Source of the DNA: Shewanella khirikhana
GTDB lineage: Bacteria; Pseudomonadota; Gammaproteobacteria; Enterobacterales; Shewanellaceae
NCBI RefSeq assembly: GCF_003957745.1
Contig: NZ_CP020373.1
Location: 992,001 to 1,056,000, forward strand
Direction: 5' to 3'
DNA length: 64,000 nucleotides
The stretch's first letter is position 1; each line of letters starts with the position of its first letter. Positions 32,997-41,617 of the stretch are shown here, piece after piece. The position numbers and the translations under genes were made by a program. Below the pieces are notes generated by a model, which made no database searches, had not been told where the DNA came from, and saw nothing but the letters and a program-made list of their open reading frames with translations.

Positions 32997-33542
32997 ATGA
33001 ACACAGACAGCTTAGCGCTTATCAAGCAAAGCATTAAAACCATTCCTGATTATCCCAAGGCCGGCATCATGTTCCGCGATGTGACCAGCCTGCTTGAGGA
33101 TCACACCGCCTACCAAACGGCCATGAAGCTGTTTGTCGACCGCTACAAGGATGCCGGCTTTACCAAGGTTGTGGGCACTGAGTCCCGTGGCTTCCTGTTT
33201 GGCGCGCCGCTGGCGCTGGAGCTGGGCGTAGGTTTTGTGCCTGTGCGCAAGCCTGGTAAGCTGCCCCGCGAAACCATCAGCGAAAGCTATGAGCTGGAGT
33301 ATGGTCACGACACGCTGGAAATCCATGTGGATGCCATTGAAGCCGGTGACAAGGTGCTGGTGGTGGACGATCTGCTGGCCACCGGTGGCACCATCGAAGC
33401 CACTGTGAAACTTATCCGCCGTCTCGGTGGTGAAGTAACGCATTCTGCCTTTGTTATCTCCCTGCCGGATCTTGGCGGTGAAGCGCGTCTTGAAAACCTT
33501 GGGCTTGAAATCTTCAAGCTGTGTGAGTTCGAAGGCGATTAA
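32997..33542 (+). CDS. apt: Adenine phosphoribosyltransferase
   Basis: 181 residues (E. coli 183). The PRPP-binding motif is VLVVDDLLATGGT, and the N-terminal part PKAGIMFRDVTSLLED plus GTESRGFLFGAPLA are Apt signatures. The enzyme salvages adenine to AMP. Start ATG 32997; the ribosome site is weak. It heads the apt-dnaX-ybaB-recR group, with about 125 bp to dnaX. Confidence 0.96.
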   Translation: MNTDSLALIKQSIKTIPDYPKAGIMFRDVTSLLEDHTAYQTAMKLFVDRYKDAGFTKVVGTESRGFLFGAPLALELGVGFVPVRKPGKLPRETISESYELEYGHDTLEIHVDAIEAGDKVLVVDDLLATGGTIEATVKLIRRLGGEVTHSAFVISLPDLGGEARLENLGLEIFKLCEFEGD

Positions 33543-33667
33543 TCCGCCGCTCGCTTCGTCACACTGACCGTCCCGTTATGGTTTGATGGCATCAGCCACT
33601 TTCGCGTGGTATGTTTGCCCCATGACGGGACACAAGCTCCCGACGGATTTTTCGATTGGGGAGTGAC

Positions 33668-36565
33668 ATGTCTTATCAGGTGTTGGCCAGAAAATGGCGC
33701 CCTGCCAATTTTGCCCAGGTCGTGGGGCAGTCCCATGTTCTGCATGCCCTGACCAACGCCCTCGGTCAGCAACGATTACATCACGCTTATCTGTTTACCG
33801 GCACCCGCGGTGTGGGGAAGACCAGTTTGGCGCGTCTGTTTGCCAAGGGGCTGAACTGTGAAACCGGCATTACTGCCACTCCCTGTGGTCAGTGCAGCGC
33901 CTGCCGTGAAATTGCCGAAGGCCGCTTTGTCGATTTGATTGAAGTGGATGCGGCGTCACGCACCAAGGTGGATGACACCCGGGAAATCCTCGATAACGTT
34001 CAATATCGCCCCAGCCGAGGCCGCTTCAAGGTGTACCTTATCGACGAGGTGCACATGCTGTCCAAGAGCAGCTTCAATGCGCTGCTAAAGACCCTCGAAG
34101 AGCCCCCTGAACACGTTAAATTCCTGCTGGCTACCACAGATCCGCAAAAGCTGCCGGTGACTGTGTTGTCCCGCTGTTTGCAATTCAATTTAAAGGCGCT
34201 GACCCAGGAGCAAATCCAGCAGCAGCTGGCTGCCGTGCTTGGCGGCGAGGACGTTGGCTTTGATGAGCCTGCGCTGCAACTGCTGGCTAAAGCTGCCGCA
34301 GGCAGTATGCGCGATGCCTTGAGTCTTACCGATCAGGCCATCGCCTTTGGCGCCGGTGAAGTGCGCCTCGAGCAGGTGCAAACCATGCTGGGCGCCATCG
34401 ACAAGGGGCAAATAGCCGCGCTGTTCGATGCCCTGTGTCAGGGCGAGATTGAGCCGCTGCTCAGTAGCGCCCGCTCGGCTCTGGGTTTTGGCGCCGATGC
34501 CGACGAAGTGCTGCGGGCACTTTTGGAGTTGTTGCATCAAATCAGTCTGGCGCAATTTGCCCCGGCGACGGCGCAGGTGAGTGATAACACCGAAGTGGTG
34601 CTCGCCTGGGCGCAGGTGCTCAAGCCAGAGCAGGTGCAGCTCTTCTATCAGATTTTACTCGCCGGTCGAAAAGATTTGGCCTTTGCGCCCACTCCGGCCA
34701 TCGGTCTGGAGATGACGCTGCTTCGCGCCGTGGGTTTTGTTCCTGAAAAACCAGTAAAAACCTGGCAGGCAGGCGAAGGGCTACCCCAGGTCGCCAGCTT
34801 AGCCGCTGCGGCGCCTGCTGCAGCAATAGTGGCTGCAACACCTGCTGCTACATCAACAGCCGCTACATCAACAACAGCTACATCAACGGCCGCGACATCA
34901 GCAAACGTATCTGAACCTGCTGCGACTCCCGCAGCGGTTGAACCTGTAAAACCTGCCCTTGATCCTGCCAAGCCCCCCAAAAAGCCAGCAGTGGCCGTGG
35001 TGAGTGATGACAATCCGTTACCGCAGGTGAAAAAGCCGTTACCGCAGGTGGATAACTCAGCCGGGGAAGAGGCACAAGCAGCAGACAAGCCTGGCGCTGA
35101 CATTATTACCGAGGCCAGCACGGATGCAGATACCCATGACGAGGCTGCGCTTTTGGCCGAGCAGACACTGCTGATGTCCCAGGCCGAAAGTCAGGGCTTT
35201 GTCGGCTACGGTGAAGCGGCTGATTATGCCGAATATGATAATGGTTCGCTGTTTGCGTCTGACTCCCATGACTATGAAGCCTTTGCCTCTGGTGAGGATT
35301 TGTTTGCCGAGCCTGGTCAAAGCAGCCAAGTATTGACTGAGCCCGGGCAGGCAGAGCCTGCAGCGCAAACTCAAAACAGCGCTGCGGACGTAAGTTCTGC
35401 TCCAAGCCCTGTAACTGAGCCAAGCCCTGAAACTTGCCCTTCAGCTCAGGCGGGCGCGGCCTTTGGTGACGACATTCTCGATGCCGTGCTGGCGGCACGG
35501 GACGACCTGCTGGCTGGGCTCAGTGAGGAGGCGAAAGAGGATGAATCAAAAAAGTCCCCGGGCAGTTTCGCCCGTCGTCAATTGGCGACGGCAAAGGCCA
35601 GCGCTGACTCTGCCGCAACTGCTGAATCGACCAAAGCGCCTGAGCCTGCTGCGACAGCGCCGACTGCGACTGCCCAGAATGTTGATGCTGCTGATGCCAA
35701 CGAAGCTCATCATGCCAGCCAAGCTCATGCCAGCCAGGCCGTGAGTGCGATTGATGACCGGCCGCCCTGGGAAGAACCCATCAAAGCCACTGAGGCGCCG
35801 ACTCAGCAAGCCGCTGTCGCTGAGAGTCAGGCAGACGGTAAAGACTCCTCCAATGCCGAGGGTAAGGCCGCTACAGCTGATATAGCGCCAAGTGAGCAAG
35901 CTCCGTCTGAGCGGGCAAATGCACAGCTGCCAGAGCCTACAGCTCAGCCGGAACCCGTGCCTCAGCCAGAATCTGCTGCTCAGCCAGAGTCTGTATCTTT
36001 GCAAGCGGCTGCGGGAGAGCCTCAAATGGCTTCCGCAGTACAAACGCCGCCACAGGCACAGCAGCCAGTGTCCGCTGTATCTGGCGATGCTATTAATGGC
36101 GATGAAACCGACTTGCGCTGGTACAAGTTAATGGGCGCGTTGGAGATTGGTGGCCGGGTGCGTCAGCTGGCGGTGAATTCAGTGTGTCTTGAGTGGACCA
36201 ATCCCATTCCATTGGTGCTGAAGCAAGATCAGAAGCACCTGGCGGCGCCTGTGGCGATTGAGCAGCTCAATGAGGCACTCTCAAATGCCCTGGGTCATCC
36301 GGCCTGGATTGCCCTTGAAGTGGGTGAAGTGCCGGGACGCGAAACCCCCCTCGATATTCGTGGCCGTTTCCACCAGGAACTGCTTAGAAACGCCAAGACG
36401 GCCCTTGGCACTGATGCGGTGGCTCAGCGGCTGATGCAACAAGCTGGCGCCTGGATTGATGAAGACAGTATCAGTTATCCCCAGGACAGACTGGCAGCCC
36501 GTGGCAGAGCCCTGCCACAACCACCGGCGCTGGCAGAGACTCAGGATGAAATTGCGTCGTCCTGA
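33668..36565 (+). CDS. dnaX: DNA polymerase III tau (and probably gamma) subunit
   Basis: 965 residues from ATG 33668 (MSYQVLARKWRPANFAQVVG); an upstream TTG at 33656 is less likely. The AAA+ clamp-loader core (1 to about 365) has Walker A GTRGVGKT at 45-52 and zinc cysteines C64, C73, C76 and C79. Residues about 390-800 are low complexity, rich in Ala, Pro, Glu and Thr, far longer than in E. coli (tau 643). The polymerase-binding domain V resumes near 815 (RWYKLMGALEIGGRVRQLAV). A frameshift cassette at 35526-35607 could give a 646-residue short form. Confidence 0.96.
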   Translation: MSYQVLARKWRPANFAQVVGQSHVLHALTNALGQQRLHHAYLFTGTRGVGKTSLARLFAKGLNCETGITATPCGQCSACREIAEGRFVDLIEVDAASRTKVDDTREILDNVQYRPSRGRFKVYLIDEVHMLSKSSFNALLKTLEEPPEHVKFLLATTDPQKLPVTVLSRCLQFNLKALTQEQIQQQLAAVLGGEDVGFDEPALQLLAKAAAGSMRDALSLTDQAIAFGAGEVRLEQVQTMLGAIDKGQIAALFDALCQGEIEPLLSSARSALGFGADADEVLRALLELLHQISLAQFAPATAQVSDNTEVVLAWAQVLKPEQVQLFYQILLAGRKDLAFAPTPAIGLEMTLLRAVGFVPEKPVKTWQAGEGLPQVASLAAAAPAAAIVAATPAATSTAATSTTATSTAATSANVSEPAATPAAVEPVKPALDPAKPPKKPAVAVVSDDNPLPQVKKPLPQVDNSAGEEAQAADKPGADIITEASTDADTHDEAALLAEQTLLMSQAESQGFVGYGEAADYAEYDNGSLFASDSHDYEAFASGEDLFAEPGQSSQVLTEPGQAEPAAQTQNSAADVSSAPSPVTEPSPETCPSAQAGAAFGDDILDAVLAARDDLLAGLSEEAKEDESKKSPGSFARRQLATAKASADSAATAESTKAPEPAATAPTATAQNVDAADANEAHHASQAHASQAVSAIDDRPPWEEPIKATEAPTQQAAVAESQADGKDSSNAEGKAATADIAPSEQAPSERANAQLPEPTAQPEPVPQPESAAQPESVSLQAAAGEPQMASAVQTPPQAQQPVSAVSGDAINGDETDLRWYKLMGALEIGGRVRQLAVNSVCLEWTNPIPLVLKQDQKHLAAPVAIEQLNEALSNALGHPAWIALEVGEVPGRETPLDIRGRFHQELLRNAKTALGTDAVAQRLMQQAGAWIDEDSISYPQDRLAARGRALPQPPALAETQDEIASS
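35526..35607 (+). other. dnaX: Probable programmed -1 frameshift site in dnaX
   Basis: In the reading frame, TCA AAA AAG contains the heptamer A AAA AAG (35548-35554), the same as the E. coli dnaX slip site. AGGAGG (35526-35531) and AGAGG (35536-35540) lie upstream as possible anti-SD pairings. CGGGC (35559-35563) pairs with GCCCG (35570-35574), 4 nt after the slip. In the -1 frame 17 codons follow before TGA (35605-35607), giving a product of 646 residues that lacks the polymerase-binding end. Confidence 0.65.
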
Positions 36566-36678
36566 TCCCAGCGGACAAGTGTGGCAATTGCCAAGGGCGC
36601 AGATTTCAGTAAGATTAGCCAACTTTAATTCCTTTTTGCCTGCAAGGCTGCGGGCCACAACCGAAAGAGATTGAGCGT

Positions 36679-37008
36679 ATGTTTGGAAAAGGCGGTATGG
36701 GCAACCTGATGAAGCAAGCCCAGATGATGCAGGAAAGAATGGCCAAGGTGCAGGAAGAGATTGCCCGCATGGAAGTGACCGGTGAGTCCGGCGCTGGCCT
36801 GGTTAAAGTGACCATGACCGGCACCCACAATGTACGTAAAGTGGAAATCGACCCAAGCCTGTTGGAAGACGATAAAGAGCTGCTGGAAGATTTGATTGCT
36901 GCGGCCTGTAATGATGCCGCGCGCCGCGTGGAAGAAAACCAGAAAGCCAAAATGGCCGAAGTGACTGGCGGTATGCAGTTGCCACCCGGCATGAAGATGC
37001 CTTTCTGA
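36679..37008 (+). CDS. ybaB: YbaB/EbfC nucleoid-associated protein
   Basis: 109 residues (E. coli YbaB 109). The long helix GNLMKQAQMMQERMAKVQEE and the sheet VTMTGTHNVRKVEIDPSLL are family features. It is a dimeric DNA-binding protein coating the nucleoid. It lies between dnaX and recR, as in most bacteria; recR starts 13 bp downstream. Confidence 0.95.
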   Translation: MFGKGGMGNLMKQAQMMQERMAKVQEEIARMEVTGESGAGLVKVTMTGTHNVRKVEIDPSLLEDDKELLEDLIAAACNDAARRVEENQKAKMAEVTGGMQLPPGMKMPF

Positions 37009-37021
37009 GGAACTGCGTCGA

Positions 37022-37621
37022 ATGAAATTCAGTCCGCTGGTGGATGAGCTTATCCAGAGCCTGCGTTGTTTGCCGGGCGTTGGGCCCAAGTCGGCCCAGC
37101 GCATGGCGTTTGCGCTGCTTGAGAGCGATCGCAAGGCGGGCATTCGGCTGGCCGATACCCTGTCGCGGGCCATGAGTGATGTGGGCCACTGTCAGAAGTG
37201 TCGTACCTTCACCGAGCAGCCTCTGTGTCCGATTTGCGCCAGCAGTCGTCGCGGCGATGCTGACACCCTGTGTGTGGTGGAAACGCCGGCGGACGTGTTG
37301 GCCATCGAGTCCGGTGGCCACTTCCAGGGCCGCTACTTTGTGCTGCAGGGGCATTTATCGCCGCTGGACGGCATAGGTCCGGAGCAGTTGGGGCTGTCGT
37401 TGCTGGCATCTCAGCTGGAGCAGGGCGGCATCAATGAGCTTATTCTCGCCACCAATCCCACGGTGGAAGGGGATGCCACGGCGCATTTTATTGCCGATAT
37501 CGCCCGCAAGGCCGGTGTTTCGGTGAGCCGTATCGCCCATGGTGTACCGGTGGGCGGCGAACTTGAATATGTGGACAGCACCACCCTGGCGCTCAGTTTC
37601 AACGGTCGTCTGCCGCTGTAA
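37022..37621 (+). CDS. recR: Recombination mediator RecR
   Basis: 199 residues. Helix-hairpin-helix LRCLPGVGPKSAQRMAFALL, zinc finger CQKCRTFTEQPLCPIC (about 57-72) and Toprim domain (LCVVETPADVLAIE) are all present. RecR works with RecF/RecO to load RecA on gapped DNA. Last gene of the dnaX-ybaB-recR operon; a terminator follows. Confidence 0.97.
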   Translation: MKFSPLVDELIQSLRCLPGVGPKSAQRMAFALLESDRKAGIRLADTLSRAMSDVGHCQKCRTFTEQPLCPICASSRRGDADTLCVVETPADVLAIESGGHFQGRYFVLQGHLSPLDGIGPEQLGLSLLASQLEQGGINELILATNPTVEGDATAHFIADIARKAGVSVSRIAHGVPVGGELEYVDSTTLALSFNGRLPL

Positions 37622-37641
37622 GCCATTTGAATATTCATGCT

Positions 37642-37667
37642 AAAGCCCCAATTATTGGGGCTTTTTT
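37642..37667 (+). terminator. Terminator after recR
   Basis: AAAGCCCCA, loop ATTAT, TGGGGCTTT with T-run, 20 bp past the recR stop. Confidence 0.9.
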
Positions 37668-37708
37668 GTTGGAATTTTGGCCATTTAAGCGCGTCGTGCA
37701 TTACAGCC

Positions 37709-37734
37709 CTTGAAATCCAAACCACAGACCCCAT
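37709..37734 (+). promoter_or_regulatory. Sigma-32 (heat shock) promoter of htpG
   Basis: CTTGAA (37709-37714), 14 bp, CCCCAT (37729-37734): both elements match the sigma-32 consensus exactly with correct spacing, about 60 bp before the htpG start. Confidence 0.9.
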
Positions 37735-37795
37735 CTCTTTTCTATCCGGGCAAACGCCCACGTATTTTGCAACACTGAAAGAAAAGGGAACTGAG

Positions 37796-39709
37796 ATGTC
37801 GCATCAAGAAACCCATGGTTTTCAAACAGAAGTCAAACAGCTTTTGCATTTGATGATCCACTCTTTGTACTCCAACAAAGAGATCTTTTTGCGTGAACTG
37901 GTGTCCAATGCCGCCGACGCCGCCGACAAGCTGCGTTATCTGGCGCTGACCAACGACGCCCTGTACGAGGGTGACGGCGAGCTGAAAGTGCGCGTCAGTG
38001 CCGATAAAGACAAGGGCACAGTGACCATTGAAGACAATGGTATAGGTATGACCCGCGATGGCGTTATCGAACATCTGGGCACCATTGCCAAGTCAGGCAC
38101 CGCCGAGTTCTTCAAAAACCTCTCCGGTGACAGCGCCAAAGACTCGCAGCTGATTGGTCAGTTTGGTGTCGGCTTCTACTCGGCCTTTATCGTGGCCAAA
38201 CGGGTAGAAGTGTTCACCCGCGCCGCCGGCCACAGCGCCGATGAAGGCGTAAAATGGGAATCAGAAGGCGAAGGTAACTTCAGCGTTGAAACCATCACCA
38301 AAGCCACTCGCGGCACTAAAATCGTGCTGCACCTGCGCGATGAAGAGAAAGAGTTTGCCGACGACTGGCGCCTGCGCTCCATCATCACCAAGTACTCAGA
38401 TCATATCTCCATCCCGGTAGAGATGTATCAGGAAGGCACCCCTGAAACCGAGGGCCCTGACGGCGAGAAAATCCCTGCCACCGAAGGTGAGTGGAAGGCG
38501 ATGAACAAAGCCACCGCGCTTTGGACCCGCAGCAAGTCAGATGTGACTGACGAAGAGTACAAAGAGTTTTACAAGCACATTTCCCACGATTACGGCGACC
38601 CGCTGGAATGGAGCCACAACAAAGTTGAAGGTAATCAGGAATATACCAGTCTGCTGTATATCCCTGCCAAGGCGCCATGGGATCTGTGGAACCGCGACCG
38701 CAAGCACGGGCTGAAGCTGTTTGTGCAGCGGGTATTCATCATGGATGACGCCGAGCAGTTTATGCCGTCTTACCTGCGCTTCGTGCAGGGCTTGATTGAT
38801 TCCAACGATCTGCCACTGAACGTCAGCCGTGAAATCCTGCAGGACAACAAGGTGACCCGTAACCTGCGTCAGGCACTGACCAAGCGCGTGCTGTCGATGC
38901 TGGAAAAGCTGGCCAAGGATGATGCCGATAAGTATCAGCAGTTCTGGGCCGAGTTCGGTACTGTGCTTAAAGAAGGTCCGGCGGAAGATTTTACCAACCG
39001 TGAGCGCATCGCAGGCCTGCTGCGCTTTGCCTCGACCCACAGTGGCGATGCCACGCCTTCAGTGTCGCTGGATGACTACATCGGCCGCATGAAGGAAGGT
39101 CAGGAAAAGATTTACTACATAGTGGCCGACAGTTATGAAGCCGCTGCCAACAGTCCGCACTTGGAGCTTTTGAAGAAAAAGGGCATCGAAGTGCTGCTGC
39201 TGTCTGAGCGCATCGATGAGTGGCTGATTAACCACCTGCATGATTTCAAAGAGAAATCACTGCACTCTGTGACCCGTGGCGATCTGGATCTGGGCGCATT
39301 GGAAGATGAAGCCGAAAAGGCCGAGCAGGAGAAGCTTGCCAAAGAGGCCGAAGCCCTGGTGGACAGATTCAAGTCAGCGTTGGGTGACAAGGTCAAAGAG
39401 GTGAAAGTGACCACTCGTCTGACCGACACCCCAGCCTGTGTGGTGGCCGGTGAAGGCGAAATGTCGAGCCAGATGATCAAGCTGATGCAGGCGGCCGGTC
39501 AGCCGGTGCCGGAAAGTAAGCCGACGCTTGAGCTCAACCCCACCCATCCGCTGGTGGCAAGACTCGATGCCGAGCAGGATGAAGAAGCCTTCACCCAGTG
39601 GGCTGAGCTGTTGCTGTCCCAGGCGACTTTGTCAGAGCGCGGCAGCCTGGCAGATCCATCCGCCTTTATTAAGCTCGTCAATGCGATGCTGCTTAAATCG
39701 GTGAACTAA
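37796..39709 (+). CDS. htpG: Hsp90-family chaperone HtpG
   Basis: 637 residues from ATG 37796 (MSHQETHGFQTEVKQLLHLM), with AAAGGGAA upstream; the longer open frame covers the heat-shock promoter. GHKL ATPase motifs: ELVSNAADAADKL, EDNGIGMT, and IGQFGVGFYSAF. Middle and C-terminal dimerisation domains are complete. It is the bacterial Hsp90, under sigma-32 as the promoter shows. A hairpin follows the gene. Confidence 0.97.
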   Translation: MSHQETHGFQTEVKQLLHLMIHSLYSNKEIFLRELVSNAADAADKLRYLALTNDALYEGDGELKVRVSADKDKGTVTIEDNGIGMTRDGVIEHLGTIAKSGTAEFFKNLSGDSAKDSQLIGQFGVGFYSAFIVAKRVEVFTRAAGHSADEGVKWESEGEGNFSVETITKATRGTKIVLHLRDEEKEFADDWRLRSIITKYSDHISIPVEMYQEGTPETEGPDGEKIPATEGEWKAMNKATALWTRSKSDVTDEEYKEFYKHISHDYGDPLEWSHNKVEGNQEYTSLLYIPAKAPWDLWNRDRKHGLKLFVQRVFIMDDAEQFMPSYLRFVQGLIDSNDLPLNVSREILQDNKVTRNLRQALTKRVLSMLEKLAKDDADKYQQFWAEFGTVLKEGPAEDFTNRERIAGLLRFASTHSGDATPSVSLDDYIGRMKEGQEKIYYIVADSYEAAANSPHLELLKKKGIEVLLLSERIDEWLINHLHDFKEKSLHSVTRGDLDLGALEDEAEKAEQEKLAKEAEALVDRFKSALGDKVKEVKVTTRLTDTPACVVAGEGEMSSQMIKLMQAAGQPVPESKPTLELNPTHPLVARLDAEQDEEAFTQWAELLLSQATLSERGSLADPSAFIKLVNAMLLKSVN

Positions 39710-39717
39710 ACTCATAG

Positions 39718-39742
39718 CGGGGGCCATGCGCCCCCGTTTGTC
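39718..39742 (+). terminator. Probable terminator of htpG
   Basis: CGGGGGC, loop CATGC, GCCCCCG followed by TTTG. The U-tract is short, but the stem is strong. Confidence 0.65.
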
Positions 39743-39774
39743 TATTTGCGACAGGAACAGGAGAGCCCACAGCA

Positions 39775-40641
39775 ATGCAAGGGACGAATCCGGGCGACGC
39801 ACTGGCGGTCGTAGAGCTTAGCCGCGACAACATTCAGCAGGTGCTGGAACAATCATTAACGGGCCCCGTTATCATCAGCTTTTATGCGCCATCCCACCCC
39901 CAGAGTGTGGCCATGAACGACACCCTGGCGCGCCTTATTCAGGGCCGCTGTCCGTTGGCACTGGTGAACTGCGAAGCCGAGATGGAAATTGCCTCTTATT
40001 TTCGCATTCAGGCACTGCCAACTGTGCTGGTAATGAGCCAGGGGCAGCCGGTGGATGGCTTTGCCGGTGAAAAGGCCGATGCAGAGATTGGTGCCATTCT
40101 GGAGCAACATCTGCCACCGGCGTGGAAGCAAACCCTGGAGGACGCTAAAGCGCTGCTGGCCTCAGGCGAAAGTGAGCCGGCTTATGGGCTCCTCAAGGGC
40201 ATTGAAGCTGAGGCCCAGGCGGCTGGCGCCGAGTTTCAGCTGACCATGGCCGATGCTGAACTCGCCATGGGGGATGTCAGTAGCGCCGAAGTCCGTCTTG
40301 GCACTGTTGGGCTTGCGGATCAGGATAGTTACTATCAGAGCCTTAAGGCGAAACTCGCGCTCGCCAAAGAAGCGGCGGATACGCCTGAAATTCGTGAACT
40401 ACAGCAAAAATTTAATCTTGATCCGGATAACGCCTTGCTGCGTATTGAGTTGGCAAGAGCCCTCGCTCAGGCCAAGCGCGAAGAAGAAGCGCTCGGTCTG
40501 TTGTTTGACGTACTTGCCAACGACCTGAATTGTCAGGGTGGCGATGTAAAACAAGCGTTTATGGATATTTTAACCGCCATGGGGCAGGGCAGTGCCCTGG
40601 CCAATCAATTCAGACGCAAGCTCTACGGCCTGTTGTACTGA
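39775..40641 (+). CDS. cnoX: CnoX/YbbN-type thioredoxin-TPR protein lacking the redox cysteine
   Basis: 288 residues: a thioredoxin-like fold (about 10-115, with FYAPSHPQS at the active-site position and LPTVLVM as the cis-Pro motif), then TPR-like helices (about 120-288). E. coli CnoX/YbbN has SQHC at this site and a second cysteine in LDCDAE. Here the first is gone (SHPQS) and the second is kept (LVNCEAEME). It should retain the holdase and GroEL-linked role but not the same redox switching (inference). It follows htpG, a chaperone. Start ATG 39775, with GGAG 11 nt upstream. Confidence 0.88.
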   Translation: MQGTNPGDALAVVELSRDNIQQVLEQSLTGPVIISFYAPSHPQSVAMNDTLARLIQGRCPLALVNCEAEMEIASYFRIQALPTVLVMSQGQPVDGFAGEKADAEIGAILEQHLPPAWKQTLEDAKALLASGESEPAYGLLKGIEAEAQAAGAEFQLTMADAELAMGDVSSAEVRLGTVGLADQDSYYQSLKAKLALAKEAADTPEIRELQQKFNLDPDNALLRIELARALAQAKREEEALGLLFDVLANDLNCQGGDVKQAFMDILTAMGQGSALANQFRRKLYGLLY

Positions 40642-40663
40642 GCGGTGGAATGAATCTGGGTCG

Positions 40664-40697
40664 GCCTGAGTTGGCGTTTTTTTGCGCCAACTGAGGC
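40664..40697 (+). repeat. 13-bp inverted repeat with a U7 loop
   Basis: GCCTGAGTTGGCG (40664-40676) and CGCCAACTGAGGC (40685-40697) pair with one mismatch; the loop is TTTTTTTG. Because the T-run is in the loop, it is not a normal terminator for the upstream gene. Confidence 0.6.
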
Positions 40698-40793
40698 TAA
40701 AGTCGAAAGCGCAGCCCTTCTAAAGCGCGGGGTAATGTGCGAAGATCGCGGCCCTAAGAAGAATATCGATGCGAAATTAAGAGGACTCCCCCG

Positions 40794-41438
40794 ATGCGCA
40801 TTATCCTATTGGGCGCCCCAGGTGCCGGTAAAGGTACCCAGGCTCAGTTCATCATGGAACACTACGGAATTCCCCAGATCTCCACCGGCGACATGCTTCG
40901 CGCCGCTGTTAAGGCGGGCACTCCACTGGGTCTGGAAGCCAAGAAAGTGATGGACGCCGGTCAGCTGGTATCTGACGAGCTGATTATCGGTCTGGTGAAA
41001 GAGCGCATTGCCCAGGACGACTGTGCCAAGGGTTTCCTGCTGGATGGTTTCCCACGTACCATCCCTCAGGCCGATGCTATGGCTGCCAACGGCATCAGCA
41101 TCGACCACGTGATTGAAATCGATGTGCCTGACGAAGAAATCGTTAAGCGCATGAGTGGTCGCCGTGTACATCCAGGCTCAGGCCGTGTGTACCACGTGGT
41201 ATTCAATCCACCCAAGGTGGAAGGTAAGGATGACGTGACCGGTGAAGACTTGGTTATCCGTCCTGACGACGAAGAGAGCACAGTGCGTAAGCGTCTTGGC
41301 ATTTACCACGAGCAAACCAAGCCATTGGTTGACTACTATGGCAAAGTGGCTGCTGAAGGTAACACCAAGTACAGCAAGTTCGACGGTACCCAGTCTGTGG
41401 CCGAGGTGAGCAAGCTCATCCAGGCAGCCTTGAGCTGA
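40794..41438 (+). CDS. adk: Adenylate kinase
   Basis: 214 residues, the E. coli length. P-loop GAPGAGKGTQ at residues 7-16, DGFPRTIPQAD, and a lid region (about 122-160) without zinc cysteines (GRRVHPGSGRVYH). It equilibrates AMP, ADP and ATP. AAGAGGA lies upstream of ATG 40794. The order htpG-adk-hemH-gsk matches E. coli. Confidence 0.98.
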   Translation: MRIILLGAPGAGKGTQAQFIMEHYGIPQISTGDMLRAAVKAGTPLGLEAKKVMDAGQLVSDELIIGLVKERIAQDDCAKGFLLDGFPRTIPQADAMAANGISIDHVIEIDVPDEEIVKRMSGRRVHPGSGRVYHVVFNPPKVEGKDDVTGEDLVIRPDDEESTVRKRLGIYHEQTKPLVDYYGKVAAEGNTKYSKFDGTQSVAEVSKLIQAALS

Positions 41439-41540
41439 GAATAGAGCCCTGGGCTGAGCTGATAACGTTCAGCCCAATGTGAACCTCAGCCTTGTGCTGG
41501 TCTGAAACCAGCGCTGGAAGCCAGTTCGCACTTTGCGAAA

Positions 41541-41564
41541 AAGCCTGTGAAAACAGGCTTTTTT
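41541..41564 (+). terminator. Terminator of adk
   Basis: AAGCCTGT, loop GAAA, ACAGGCTT preceded by A-run and followed by T-run. Confidence 0.9.
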
Positions 41565-41617
41565 GTTTTCTGCCCTGTGTTAGGCTAATCCATATTTTTG
41601 CAACGCTGAGGTGATGA

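Noticed and set aside
34978..35007. Earlier dnaX slip site C AAA AAG
   Set aside because: It would give a 446-residue gamma-like product, nearer the E. coli size, but the heptamer is not a good tandem-slip sequence and no clear stimulatory hairpin or SD is seen; kept only as an alternative to the 35548 site.
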